The position numbers and the translations under genes are program-made. This document shows positions 8,569-15,511 of a DNA stretch of 38,780 nucleotides, one piece after another. A model generated the notes under the pieces. That model was given only the letters and a program-made list of their open reading frames with translations, was not told the origin of the DNA and searched no databases. Numbering within the stretch: the stretch's first letter is position 1; each line of letters begins with the position of its first letter. This stretch comes from Candidatus Heimdallarchaeota archaeon (GTDB taxonomy: Archaea; Asgardarchaeota; Heimdallarchaeia; Heimdallarchaeales; Heimdallarchaeaceae), in contig JAAFKI010000175.1 of NCBI GenBank assembly GCA_021399345.1, forward strand, positions 60,453 through 99,232, in the 5' to 3' direction.

Positions 8569-9459
8569 TTAGATTTCAAATGCTCCTGAAAACAAAACAT
8601 CCCATGCTTTGCTCCAACGTTCAGGATGGGCAACGTCTATCCAGAATACATTCTTGGGGCAGAGATATGCCTTTACTTTGTTATCGTCAATCAAATGTGG
8701 TAAAGTATCTCCTGAAATCGATTTTCCTTCTGAATCAGACAAATAATCCATTATTTGTGGTTCAAAAACATAAATTCCCGTATTTATATAACCACTTTGC
8801 TGTGATTTCGTGGGCGGTTCCTCAAATCTTGTTACTAGTTTATTAATTATATCATCTATGTAGAACACCCCATAATCGGAAAAAAGCCCTTTATCTGCAG
8901 TTTTTCCCATAGTCTGATAATAATCATTTACCCCAATCCCACAAACAGTAGCTATTACATCCTTTTTGTGGTTCTTGTGATAATCAATCAAACTTACTAG
9001 ATTTATATCAGTTAGAATATCAGAATTCATGACAATAAATGTATCAGAAACGAGATTCCGAGCATTATATATTGCCCCCGCTGTATCCAAGTTTGTAGAC
9101 TCACTCACATAACTTATATCCAATCCATTCCATTTTTGACCAAAGTGTTTCATAATTCTATCACCTAATTTTCCTATCAGTAGGACAATATCAGTAATTC
9201 CACTTTTGGCAATTAATTCAAGATTGTATTCAAGTAATGGTCTGTAACCCACAGGAATCATTGCTTTGGGAATGGTTTCTGTTAATGGTTTTAGACGAGC
9301 TCCTTCACCACCAGCCAAAATTAAAACCTTGTTCTTTCTTAACTCAAATTCTTTTTCTATTAATCTGACTAAGAAGTCTTTTATCGAGCCAGCTCCTTTC
9401 TTATCCTGAATAGCTTTCCATATACTTTCAGGAAATTCAACAGTAAATTTATGAACCAT
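8569..9459 (-). CDS. Ribbon-helix-helix segment fused to a sugar-phosphate nucleotidyltransferase
   Basis: 296 residues from the ATG at 9459. That start is chosen because AAAGGTGG lies 6 bases upstream; an earlier in-frame ATG at 9498 has no such site. Residues 1-42 look like a ribbon-helix-helix unit: a short strand (KFTVEFPES) and two helices ending in FLVRLIEKEFE. From about residue 45 a normal NDP-sugar pyrophosphorylase core follows: LAGGEGARLKPLT with the nucleotide-binding Gly-rich loop, PKAMIPVG with the conserved Lys, and MNSDIL with the metal-binding Asp. Such enzymes join a sugar phosphate to NTP, making precursors for glycans. The C-terminus lacks the left-handed helix repeats of longer relatives. 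The fusion is unusual. The short N-terminal unit may serve for dimerisation or DNA binding; which is unknown. Confidence 0.8.
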   Translation of the reverse strand: MVHKFTVEFPESIWKAIQDKKGAGSIKDFLVRLIEKEFELRKNKVLILAGGEGARLKPLTETIPKAMIPVGYRPLLEYNLELIAKSGITDIVLLIGKLGDRIMKHFGQKWNGLDISYVSESTNLDTAGAIYNARNLVSDTFIVMNSDILTDINLVSLIDYHKNHKKDVIATVCGIGVNDYYQTMGKTADKGLFSDYGVFYIDDIINKLVTRFEEPPTKSQQSGYINTGIYVFEPQIMDYLSDSEGKSISGDTLPHLIDDNKVKAYLCPKNVFWIDVAHPERWSKAWDVLFSGAFEI

Positions 9460-9561
9460 TGCTTGCCACCTTTCTAGTAAATTCTTTATGTAGCTCATTT
9501 AGTTTATTATTCTTTTTTAGTTTTCCCTATAGATAATAGCATTCAAATCTGATGAAGGATA

Positions 9562-9571
9562 CTTTTATAAT
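9562..9571 (+). promoter_or_regulatory. Probable TATA box of the HisC-like gene
   Basis: CTTTTATAAT lies about 65 bases before the proposed CTG start at 9632, which leaves a leader of about 40 bases that includes a GGTG ribosome binding site. Confidence 0.4.
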
Positions 9572-9631
9572 CATTGGAATTTTCTATTTCTCAAATTTGA
9601 CTAGATTGTTCAAAAAAGATAGGTGAAATAG

Positions 9632-10735
9632 CTGTCTAACAGGATTTCTATTACTAAACATGCACTTGATCGGATAAAGAGGCATCAGGAAATTGCTGAT
9701 AAATATAACCTAAATATAGATCAAATTCTTGATCTTAGTTTAGGTGATAATCTCTTTGTTCCTCCCGCCCTTGTTCAGAAAATCATTACAAATACCATTC
9801 AATCAATAGATCCAAGAGATAGTTATCCAATTAATTATTTCTCCTTCATTGAAGAGATTTCACGTTTTGCTGGTGTTGAAGTATCAGCAATTTATCCAGG
9901 ATTAACTCACACCCAACTTCTACAAAGAATGATTTCAATTACAACAAAACCAAAAAATGATATCATTCTATTAGCTCCTGATAAGGAAATTTATGATGTA
10001 ATTGCTCAAAATCAGAAGCTTAATGTTCAAAGAATTAGCTTAATGGACAACTTTGAACTAGATATAAATGCAATAATTGAACTAGCAGAAAAGACATCTC
10101 CAAAAGCAATTATTTTTTCCTCACCACATTATCCTACTGCAAACCAATTTGACGAAGGCGACGTTTTAACTCTAGCAAGAGAACTTAAAATTCCCATAAT
10201 AGTTGATGAATCTTATGTTGAATTTGGAAAATACAGTTTGATAAATCAGGTGCAGTACTTTGATAATTTAACTGTAATTAGGTCTTTTGCCAAAGCATGG
10301 GGATTGGGGGCAACTTCTTCTGCATATCTGATATCTGATCCAAAGTATATTAATTTACTAAAAGAAAATTACTTCATCGAAGAAATCCCACCAATTCATA
10401 TTTTAGCCACAACACATATTTTACAAGCACCTTATAAGTTCGTAGAATTGATAAATAACTTCATCGTTGAAAGAAAACGAGTAATAGAACACTTGAAAAT
10501 ACTCAGTGGGTTAAAGGTTTCTCGAAGCGACACAAATTTTCTATTTATACGCTATAAGAATGAAATAAGCGAGCTGTATGAACAACTCTGCAGTAAAGGC
10601 ATAATTGTTCAGACTTTTGATAATAATCAATCTTTCAAAGATAAGGAAAAATCTATTCTTGTTACTCTAGGTGATACAGCTACAAATGAAAGATTCATTT
10701 TAGCTGCAATAGAAGCTTTAGAAACTATGCTTTAA
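9632..10735 (+). CDS. HisC-like PLP aminotransferase, non-ATG start
   Basis: The first in-frame ATG is at 9929, but homologous-looking sequence reads open for 99 codons upstream to a stop directly before a CTG at 9632. Counted from there the protein is 367 residues, the normal size for histidinol-phosphate aminotransferase. A GGTG ribosome binding site lies a few bases before the CTG; no ATG, GTG or TTG is available in frame. Fold type I PLP features include Asp192 and Tyr195 in VDESYVEF and Lys221 in SFAKAWG. The HisC signature SPNNPTG reads SPHYPTA, the Arg of GLRxGY is Ser, and the C-terminal RxTxG Arg is Leu. It therefore may not be a true HisC. It diverges from the nucleotidyltransferase gene, and no other histidine gene is nearby. 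Confidence 0.75.
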   Translation: MSNRISITKHALDRIKRHQEIADKYNLNIDQILDLSLGDNLFVPPALVQKIITNTIQSIDPRDSYPINYFSFIEEISRFAGVEVSAIYPGLTHTQLLQRMISITTKPKNDIILLAPDKEIYDVIAQNQKLNVQRISLMDNFELDINAIIELAEKTSPKAIIFSSPHYPTANQFDEGDVLTLARELKIPIIVDESYVEFGKYSLINQVQYFDNLTVIRSFAKAWGLGATSSAYLISDPKYINLLKENYFIEEIPPIHILATTHILQAPYKFVELINNFIVERKRVIEHLKILSGLKVSRSDTNFLFIRYKNEISELYEQLCSKGIIVQTFDNNQSFKDKEKSILVTLGDTATNERFILAAIEALETML

Positions 10736-10738
10736 AAG

Positions 10739-10754
10739 CAAAAAATTATTTTTG
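10739..10754. terminator. Convergent terminator hairpin, HisC-like gene / nob1
   Basis: CAAAAA, a 4-base loop and TTTTTG form a small AT-rich hairpin in the 23-base gap between two convergent genes, next to T-rich runs in both directions. It is weak but well placed. Confidence 0.35.
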
Positions 10755-10758
10755 TTCC

Positions 10759-11286
10759 TTATTTTTTCTTGTAATAGCGTTTTGTAGGACTACCACAATC
10801 AGGACAACCATCCACTTTATGCTTAAATTTACTTCCGCAAACAGTACATTTCCAGAAGTATTCACGTTGATGTTTTATCTTGAATTGGAAAGATTGAAAT
10901 TTCACATTCAACTTATTACAAACATTTTGAACAGCATTATCATCGCTGAGAACTACACTATTGGAGTAGTCTTGTGATAAGGCAATTACATTTAAATCAG
11001 TTTTTGATAATGAAGAATAATCACCAGATTCTTTAGCAGAATTAGTTACCGAAGAAACAGAGGATTCTGTTGGAGTAGCAAAAACAATTTGTCTTTCTTC
11101 GCTCAACAATGCCAAACTCGATTTAGCTTGAAAAGATACAATCTCTTCTTTGAGTATCTCAGGAATTATCAAAACTTCATTATCATCAATTTTTCTTTCA
11201 AAAATAAAATGATGAATAATAGCTGTTGAATCAACTATGAAATATTGGGAGTTTTTTTCCTGTCTATGCTCAGTCATCTGAATCAT
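10759..11286 (-). CDS. nob1: Nob1-like PIN endonuclease with zinc ribbon
   Basis: A 175-residue protein with an N-terminal PIN nuclease domain and a C-terminal zinc ribbon, the Nob1 layout. Nob1 cuts the 3' end of pre-16S rRNA during small-subunit maturation. Acidic PIN residues are visible in FIVDSTAII (about 16-24), KTDLNVIAL (about 95-103) and VLSDDNAVQ (about 111-119). The zinc ribbon is CTVCGSKF ... CPDCGSP near residues 147-168, followed by a basic tail. The ATG at 11286 shares its A with the TGA stop of nadK, so translation is probably coupled; a second ATG three codons on is also possible. Its upstream partners on this strand are nadK, an RNA methyltransferase and a phosphodiesterase. 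Confidence 0.88.
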   Translation of the reverse strand: MIQMTEHRQEKNSQYFIVDSTAIIHHFIFERKIDDNEVLIIPEILKEEIVSFQAKSSLALLSEERQIVFATPTESSVSSVTNSAKESGDYSSLSKTDLNVIALSQDYSNSVVLSDDNAVQNVCNKLNVKFQSFQFKIKHQREYFWKCTVCGSKFKHKVDGCPDCGSPTKRYYKKK

Positions 11287-12125
11287 CAGAGGTTAAATCT
11301 TAGTAGTTTTTCCCTCACACGAGGAATATAATTATCAGTAAATCTTATAAAACTTATTTTTTCAGAAGACTTCCTTATCTCTATAAATTCCTTATATCCT
11401 AAACTGAAGTAAGTCCTTCCATCAATCACGACACTGCCAGACCTGTATTTACTTAGATTTGTTACTTTGATTGTAGATTCCAAAGAAAATACTATGGGTA
11501 CAATGCTTCTTGAAATCGGACAAATTGGTACTAAAGTAATAGATTCTATTGAAGGAACAATCAGAGAACCACCAGCAGATAAACTATAGGCGCTAGAACC
11601 TGTACTTGTAGCAATTATAAGCCCATCACTATTCAAGGTGTAAAGGAATTGATCATCTATATGTACCCCCAATGTGATAACATGTCCTATTTTGTCAGAG
11701 GTAACAATAGCATCATTTGCTGCGGGAACAGTTGGAGAATTTTCTGAAGAAATATCTATAGTATAATAATCTTCAATGAAATATTCTTTATTTTCAAGCT
11801 TCACTAAAGCTTCATCTAACTCTTCTGGCTGTATTTCTGTAAGAAAGCCCACTTTCCCACAGTTTACTCCAAAGATTGGACTATTTTTCCAAGTTGCAAA
11901 TGTTTTTAGAATTGTTCCATCACCACCAAAAACAAAAATCATGTCTACTTTTGTATTAGGGCACGAATGTTCGGGAGAACCTTCCTTCTTAGTGAGAAAT
12001 GTATCTAGATACACAGTATAACCTTGATTCTTCAGCTTCTCAAATAACTTAAGTGCTGATTTTTGAGCATTATCAAGACTTGAACTAGTTATTAGTAGGC
12101 ATGAATCTTTGGAAAATAATCTCAT
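11286..12125 (-). CDS. nadK: NAD kinase
   Basis: A 279-residue ATP/polyphosphate NAD kinase, which makes NADP from NAD. The family signature FGGDGTILKTF lies at about residues 66-76 with its catalytic Asp. NSDGLIIATSTGSSAYSLSAGG (about 164-185) is the second conserved block that binds NAD and shapes the active site. GKVGFLTE (about 90) is also typical. The length is normal. The ATG at 12125 has no obvious ribosome binding site and lies 41 bases after the RNA methyltransferase gene. It ends in a one-base stop/start overlap with nob1. NADP would feed FolD and other reductive steps, though the linkage here is probably chance. Confidence 0.95.
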   Translation of the reverse strand: MRLFSKDSCLLITSSSLDNAQKSALKLFEKLKNQGYTVYLDTFLTKKEGSPEHSCPNTKVDMIFVFGGDGTILKTFATWKNSPIFGVNCGKVGFLTEIQPEELDEALVKLENKEYFIEDYYTIDISSENSPTVPAANDAIVTSDKIGHVITLGVHIDDQFLYTLNSDGLIIATSTGSSAYSLSAGGSLIVPSIESITLVPICPISRSIVPIVFSLESTIKVTNLSKYRSGSVVIDGRTYFSLGYKEFIEIRKSSEKISFIRFTDNYIPRVREKLLRFNL

Positions 12126-12166
12126 CTTATGGTTGAAATTGAATAGAAATTAAAAAAGGTTCGGTA

Positions 12167-13354
12167 TTACCTTTTTGGTTTATTAGCCTTAGCAATAAAA
12201 TATCCCAATGTAGTTTGTTCTCCTGGAATAAACCTTTGAACAGGATATGTTGTATTTTCAACTATTGAACCCGAGTTGGGTAAAGTATATTGTTGCTCTA
12301 CAATCTTCAACCTTAATTCCTCGCTAGCATAATCAATAACTTCTTCATTTTCCTCTTTTGTGATAGTACAAGTTGAATAAACCAACGCGCCACCTGGTTT
12401 TAATAAATCATTGCAGGAATGCAGAATTGCTTTTTGGTACATTGCCGTTGCTTTGATAGTTTTTCTGTCTGTTTCTAGTAGCAATCTAGGTCTTAATCCT
12501 AAGGAGGTACAGGGCGGATCGATTAAGATTTTATCAAATTTCATAGACCAGCTTCTACTGAAACTAATTATATCTCCTACTTTTGTCTGAATGTTTTTTA
12601 GTTTATATTTCTCTATTTTCTTGTTTAGTTTCTGTATTCTGTTCTTTGATCTATCTATTGCAACAATCATTGCTTCACTTTTTGAAAGTTCATCGAGATG
12701 AATTGTTTTGTTACCAGGTGCTGCGCAACAATCAAGAATTTTTTCATTTGGTTTTGGTTCCAGATTCATACTGGTTAAATAAGCCGGTAAGCTTTGAAAA
12801 TATGCAGGAAAATCATCTAAACCTACCTGTTGAAGGTTTGGAACCTTGAACGGAGAAATCAGATTCCTTGCTGCAACTCCTTTCCCTTTAACCAACATGT
12901 CATGATGATTTAGCAAAGCCTTAGCTTTTGCTACAGGAATTTTTACTTGATTCAGTACCTTAACTATATCATCCACCCTTACTTTATTTGCCCTTTTAAC
13001 TCCAGGAATAAAAATATCAGATCCTTGATAGATCATCTCCGCTGCACGATTATCAACAACAATCTCTTTCGTATTTTCTTCAAATTCCAAAGGAAATGGT
13101 CCTTTTGGTTTCGTTACTATTACATTGGAGAACTTGCTATGTATTTTGGTTTCATATCCAATCTGTTCAAAATTGTCTACTATTCTCTCTATCATATCAT
13201 ACTTCTGAAAAACATGAAGTGTGTATTCTTCCATGGGTGTAGATATTTTTTTGAAATATTTATTGGCTAAAACACCACCAAAGAGTTCTTCAACATATTC
13301 CCTGAACTCTTTCCCGATTATCCTTTCATTGGAATGCAAATGAGAATATGTCAA
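12167..13354 (-). CDS. NSUN/RsmB-type RNA cytosine-5 methyltransferase with PUA domain
   Basis: A 395-residue protein. Residues about 98-165 form a PUA RNA-binding domain beginning at EIVVDNRAAEMIYQGSDIF. The catalytic domain follows: CCAAPGNKT (209-217) binds S-adenosylmethionine, DPPC (279-282) carries one catalytic cysteine and YSTCT (326-330) the other, the double-Cys arrangement of m5C RNA methyltransferases. A PUA plus NSUN layout is typical of archaeal enzymes acting on tRNA or rRNA; the exact target cannot be read from sequence. The start appears to be TTG at 13354 with GGGGA upstream. It is 9 bases after the phosphodiesterase stop, so the two are co-transcribed. Confidence 0.93.
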   Translation of the reverse strand: MTYSHLHSNERIIGKEFREYVEELFGGVLANKYFKKISTPMEEYTLHVFQKYDMIERIVDNFEQIGYETKIHSKFSNVIVTKPKGPFPLEFEENTKEIVVDNRAAEMIYQGSDIFIPGVKRANKVRVDDIVKVLNQVKIPVAKAKALLNHHDMLVKGKGVAARNLISPFKVPNLQQVGLDDFPAYFQSLPAYLTSMNLEPKPNEKILDCCAAPGNKTIHLDELSKSEAMIVAIDRSKNRIQKLNKKIEKYKLKNIQTKVGDIISFSRSWSMKFDKILIDPPCTSLGLRPRLLLETDRKTIKATAMYQKAILHSCNDLLKPGGALVYSTCTITKEENEEVIDYASEELRLKIVEQQYTLPNSGSIVENTTYPVQRFIPGEQTTLGYFIAKANKPKR

Positions 13355-13363
13355 TTCTTTCCC

Positions 13364-13858
13364 CTAATCTAGTGAATGAAACTCAGCTTTACGTGTTTCT
13401 GTATCAAGAATTACCACTGTTGGATGATCATATAAATCAAAAGTTTCCCCAGGATTTATTATTATGGTTTTCCCGACTTTCTTCAAAAGCTTCTTATGGG
13501 TATGTCCTGTTATTACATAGTCATAAGGGTCTTTTGAATAAATTAGTGAGTTAAGTACAAGTTCTTCTGTGCCATGATAGAGAGCAAATTTTTTTTCATC
13601 TAAACTGAATTCACCTATTTCTGGATAAAAAAATCCTACTTCTTTCATCATTCCTGATATGACAGCTGTATCACCTTTATTGTTCCCCGAACAGAGATAG
13701 AATCTACCTTTGTATTCTTCAAACATTTTTACACAAAATGGGGAAACTAAATCTCCAGCATGAATTACTGTTTCTATTTCTTTTTTTTCAAAAAGCTCTA
13801 GGGCTTTTCTTATATTTGGTCGATGATCATGGCTATCACTCATGATTCCTATTTTCAT
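13364..13858 (-). CDS. MJ0936/YfcE-type metallophosphodiesterase
   Basis: A 164-residue calcineurin-like phosphoesterase of the small YfcE/MJ0936 group. The metal-binding motifs are in order: SDSHDH (residues 7-12), HAGDLVSPF (about 37-45), SGNNKGD (about 57-63, the GNxD/E block), YHGTEE (about 94) and TGHTHK (about 118-123). Family members hydrolyse phosphodiesters in vitro, and their true substrates are mostly unknown. The ATG at 13858 has AGGTGT upstream. It is the first gene of a minus-strand run with the NSUN methyltransferase, nadK and nob1, and tRNA-Leu ends just 39 bases upstream of it. Confidence 0.92.
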   Translation of the reverse strand: MKIGIMSDSHDHRPNIRKALELFEKKEIETVIHAGDLVSPFCVKMFEEYKGRFYLCSGNNKGDTAVISGMMKEVGFFYPEIGEFSLDEKKFALYHGTEELVLNSLIYSKDPYDYVITGHTHKKLLKKVGKTIIINPGETFDLYDHPTVVILDTETRKAEFHSLD

Positions 13859-13897
13859 AATTTACACCTGTGTTTTTGATAAAATTGATTACCACTT

Positions 13898-13982
13898 TGG
13901 TGCGGGAAGGGAGATTCGAACTCCCGGACCACTAAGGACTAGAATCTGAATCTAGCGCCTTTGACCACTCGGCAATCCCCGC
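13898..13982 (-). tRNA. tRNA-Leu (CAG), CCA encoded
   Basis: The minus strand folds as a class II tRNA with a long variable arm. Acceptor arms GCGGGGA and TTCCCGC pair with one G-U. The anticodon stem CTAGA/TCTAG encloses the loop TTCAGAT, giving anticodon CAG, which reads CUG. The T arm is GGGAG-TTCGAAT-CTCCC, the discriminator is A, and CCA is encoded at 13898-13900. There is no intron. It is nearly identical to the tRNA-Leu at the right edge apart from the anticodon loop and acceptor pairs. Confidence 0.97.
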
Positions 13983-14023
13983 AAGGAAGGCTGATTTTTC
14001 TATCGTTCTCTTTCTAACAAGAT

Positions 14024-14031
14024 ATTTAAAT
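14024..14031. promoter_or_regulatory. Palindromic TATA box between tRNA-Leu and the UbiD gene
   Basis: ATTTAAAT is fully symmetric. It lies about 48 bases before the ATG of the UbiD gene on the plus strand and about 44 bases before the tRNA-Leu on the minus strand. It could drive the UbiD gene with a short leader, and possibly the tRNA as well. Confidence 0.5.
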
Positions 14032-14075
14032 CATTGTATCTTATGTTTTTTGTATTCAGAGGAAGTTGTGATTTT

Positions 14076-15356
14076 ATGAGCTTACGACCCTATCTTGAGA
14101 AACTAAAGCAATCTGATTTTTTAGTTGAGATTAGTGAAGAAGTTAAGTTGGAATATGAGATAACAAAGTATCTTCAATCAAACTATAATAAAGCTGTTTT
14201 GTTTTCCAATGTTGAAGATTCGCACTTCCCTCTCTTAGGTAATATTCTCTCTTCCCGCGAGCAACTTAAACTCGTTCTAAACGAGCATGAGGACTATTAT
14301 AACTTCTTTCAACAATCGCTTCTTAACCCTCAAAATCCTTTGGAGGTTGAAACTAGTCTTACTTTTTCTAACACCAAACCCGTTAATCTCTCCCATCTCC
14401 CTATCCCCAAATTCTTTCCTATTGATGCTGAGCGGTATCTCACATCAGGTATTGTTTTCGCACAATTTCCCAATACTGATGTTCCTAACATGAGCATCCA
14501 CAGAATTATGGTTCTCAATGATCAACAAGGGGTTATTCGTATTGTTCCCCGAAATTTGCATAAAATCTTCTTAGAAAACAAGCGTAAGGGTTTGGATACT
14601 CCTATCGCCGTCGTTAATGGTTATCATCCCATTCTAGCTTTGGCAGCTTCTTCTCCGTCTCCTTCAGGTAAATCTGAACTTGCTATTGCTAACTCTCTCA
14701 TGAGGGGGAATCTTTCCATTCTCAAAACCCCCCGTTATGGTATTTCTGTTCCTTCTGATGTTGAATTTATTTTAGAGGGGAGAATCCTAGCCGATGAAGA
14801 AGTATCCGAAGGGCCCTTTGTCGACATAACAGGTACCCCCGATGATATTCGTACCCAACCCATCGTTCAATTTGAAGACTTACTTTATCGAGATAATCCC
14901 ATCTTCCAGACTATTCTTCCTGCTTATGAAGAACATTTCATTCTTATGGGGTTTCCACGCGAAGCAGAAATTCACAACCGTGTGAGTAAAGTTGTCCCCA
15001 AAGTGCATGGAGTTTATTTAACTCCCAGTGGGTGTGGGTGGTTAAGCGCGGTAATTTCAGTGACAACTCAAACAGATATAGATGGGCAGAAAGTTGGTCT
15101 AACAGCTTTTGAGGCACACCCTTCACTTAAATGGTGTACAGTTGTGGATGAAGATATAGATATATGTGATATCAAGGCAGTTGAATGGGCAAGAATTACC
15201 AGAGCCGGGGCCAATGATATAACCGTACTTGAAAATATGAGTGGATCATCGCTTGATCCTTCACGCAATAGAACTGGCAACACTTCAATAAAAGTAATAG
15301 TAGATGCAACAAAGAAAAGAGGGAAAACGGGATACGAAAGAGCAATACCATTTTAG
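14076..15356 (+). CDS. UbiD-family decarboxylase (possible anhydromevalonate phosphate decarboxylase)
   Basis: 426 residues from the ATG at 14076, chosen because GAGGAAG lies upstream and because the TATA box at 14024-14031 sits too close to the earlier TTG at 14034. UbiD enzymes use prenylated FMN to decarboxylate unsaturated acids. Typical blocks are LTSGIVFAQFP (about 123-133), MSIHRIM (about 141) and the SEGPFVDITG block (about 246-255) with the acidic catalytic residues. Archaea of this size class use a UbiD homologue as trans-anhydromevalonate 5-phosphate decarboxylase in isoprenoid synthesis; that role is possible here but not shown. No UbiX-like flavin prenyltransferase is in the window. 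The first two thirds use C-ending codons such as CCC and CTC far more than neighbouring genes. Confidence 0.88.
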   Translation: MSLRPYLEKLKQSDFLVEISEEVKLEYEITKYLQSNYNKAVLFSNVEDSHFPLLGNILSSREQLKLVLNEHEDYYNFFQQSLLNPQNPLEVETSLTFSNTKPVNLSHLPIPKFFPIDAERYLTSGIVFAQFPNTDVPNMSIHRIMVLNDQQGVIRIVPRNLHKIFLENKRKGLDTPIAVVNGYHPILALAASSPSPSGKSELAIANSLMRGNLSILKTPRYGISVPSDVEFILEGRILADEEVSEGPFVDITGTPDDIRTQPIVQFEDLLYRDNPIFQTILPAYEEHFILMGFPREAEIHNRVSKVVPKVHGVYLTPSGCGWLSAVISVTTQTDIDGQKVGLTAFEAHPSLKWCTVVDEDIDICDIKAVEWARITRAGANDITVLENMSGSSLDPSRNRTGNTSIKVIVDATKKRGKTGYERAIPF

Positions 15357-15390
15357 AAGAAGAAAAAAAGCAAATTGCATAGGATGTGAA

Positions 15391-15428
15391 AATCTTACCA
15401 CGTAAATTATTTATTGTGTGGTAAGATT
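15391..15428. repeat. 11-bp inverted repeat between the UbiD gene and glyA
   Basis: AATCTTACCAC (15391-15401) and GTGGTAAGATT (15418-15428) are perfect inverted copies around a 16-base AT-rich spacer. It lies 35 bases after the UbiD stop and 43 bases before the glyA TATA box. It could be a terminator hairpin for the UbiD gene or an upstream operator for glyA. Confidence 0.6.
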
Positions 15429-15470
15429 CTTGAGAATTACGTTTTTGCGCACTAGTGTGATTGAAAAAAA

Positions 15471-15478
15471 TATTTAAA
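15471..15478 (+). promoter_or_regulatory. TATA box of glyA
   Basis: TATTTAAA lies 34 bases before the ATG at 15512. Initiation about 26 bases downstream would leave a short leader containing GAGGAT, which supports the 15512 start over earlier in-frame codons at 15461-15491. Confidence 0.6.
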
Positions 15479-15511
15479 GAAAACATAATGATGTTCTTCA
15501 GAGGATTAATT

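Noticed and set aside
15196..15486. A 96-residue minus-strand frame between the UbiD gene and glyA
   Set aside because: It spans the UbiD 3' end, the inverted repeat and the glyA TATA box; the Leu-rich stretch is the complement of Lys/Glu codons.
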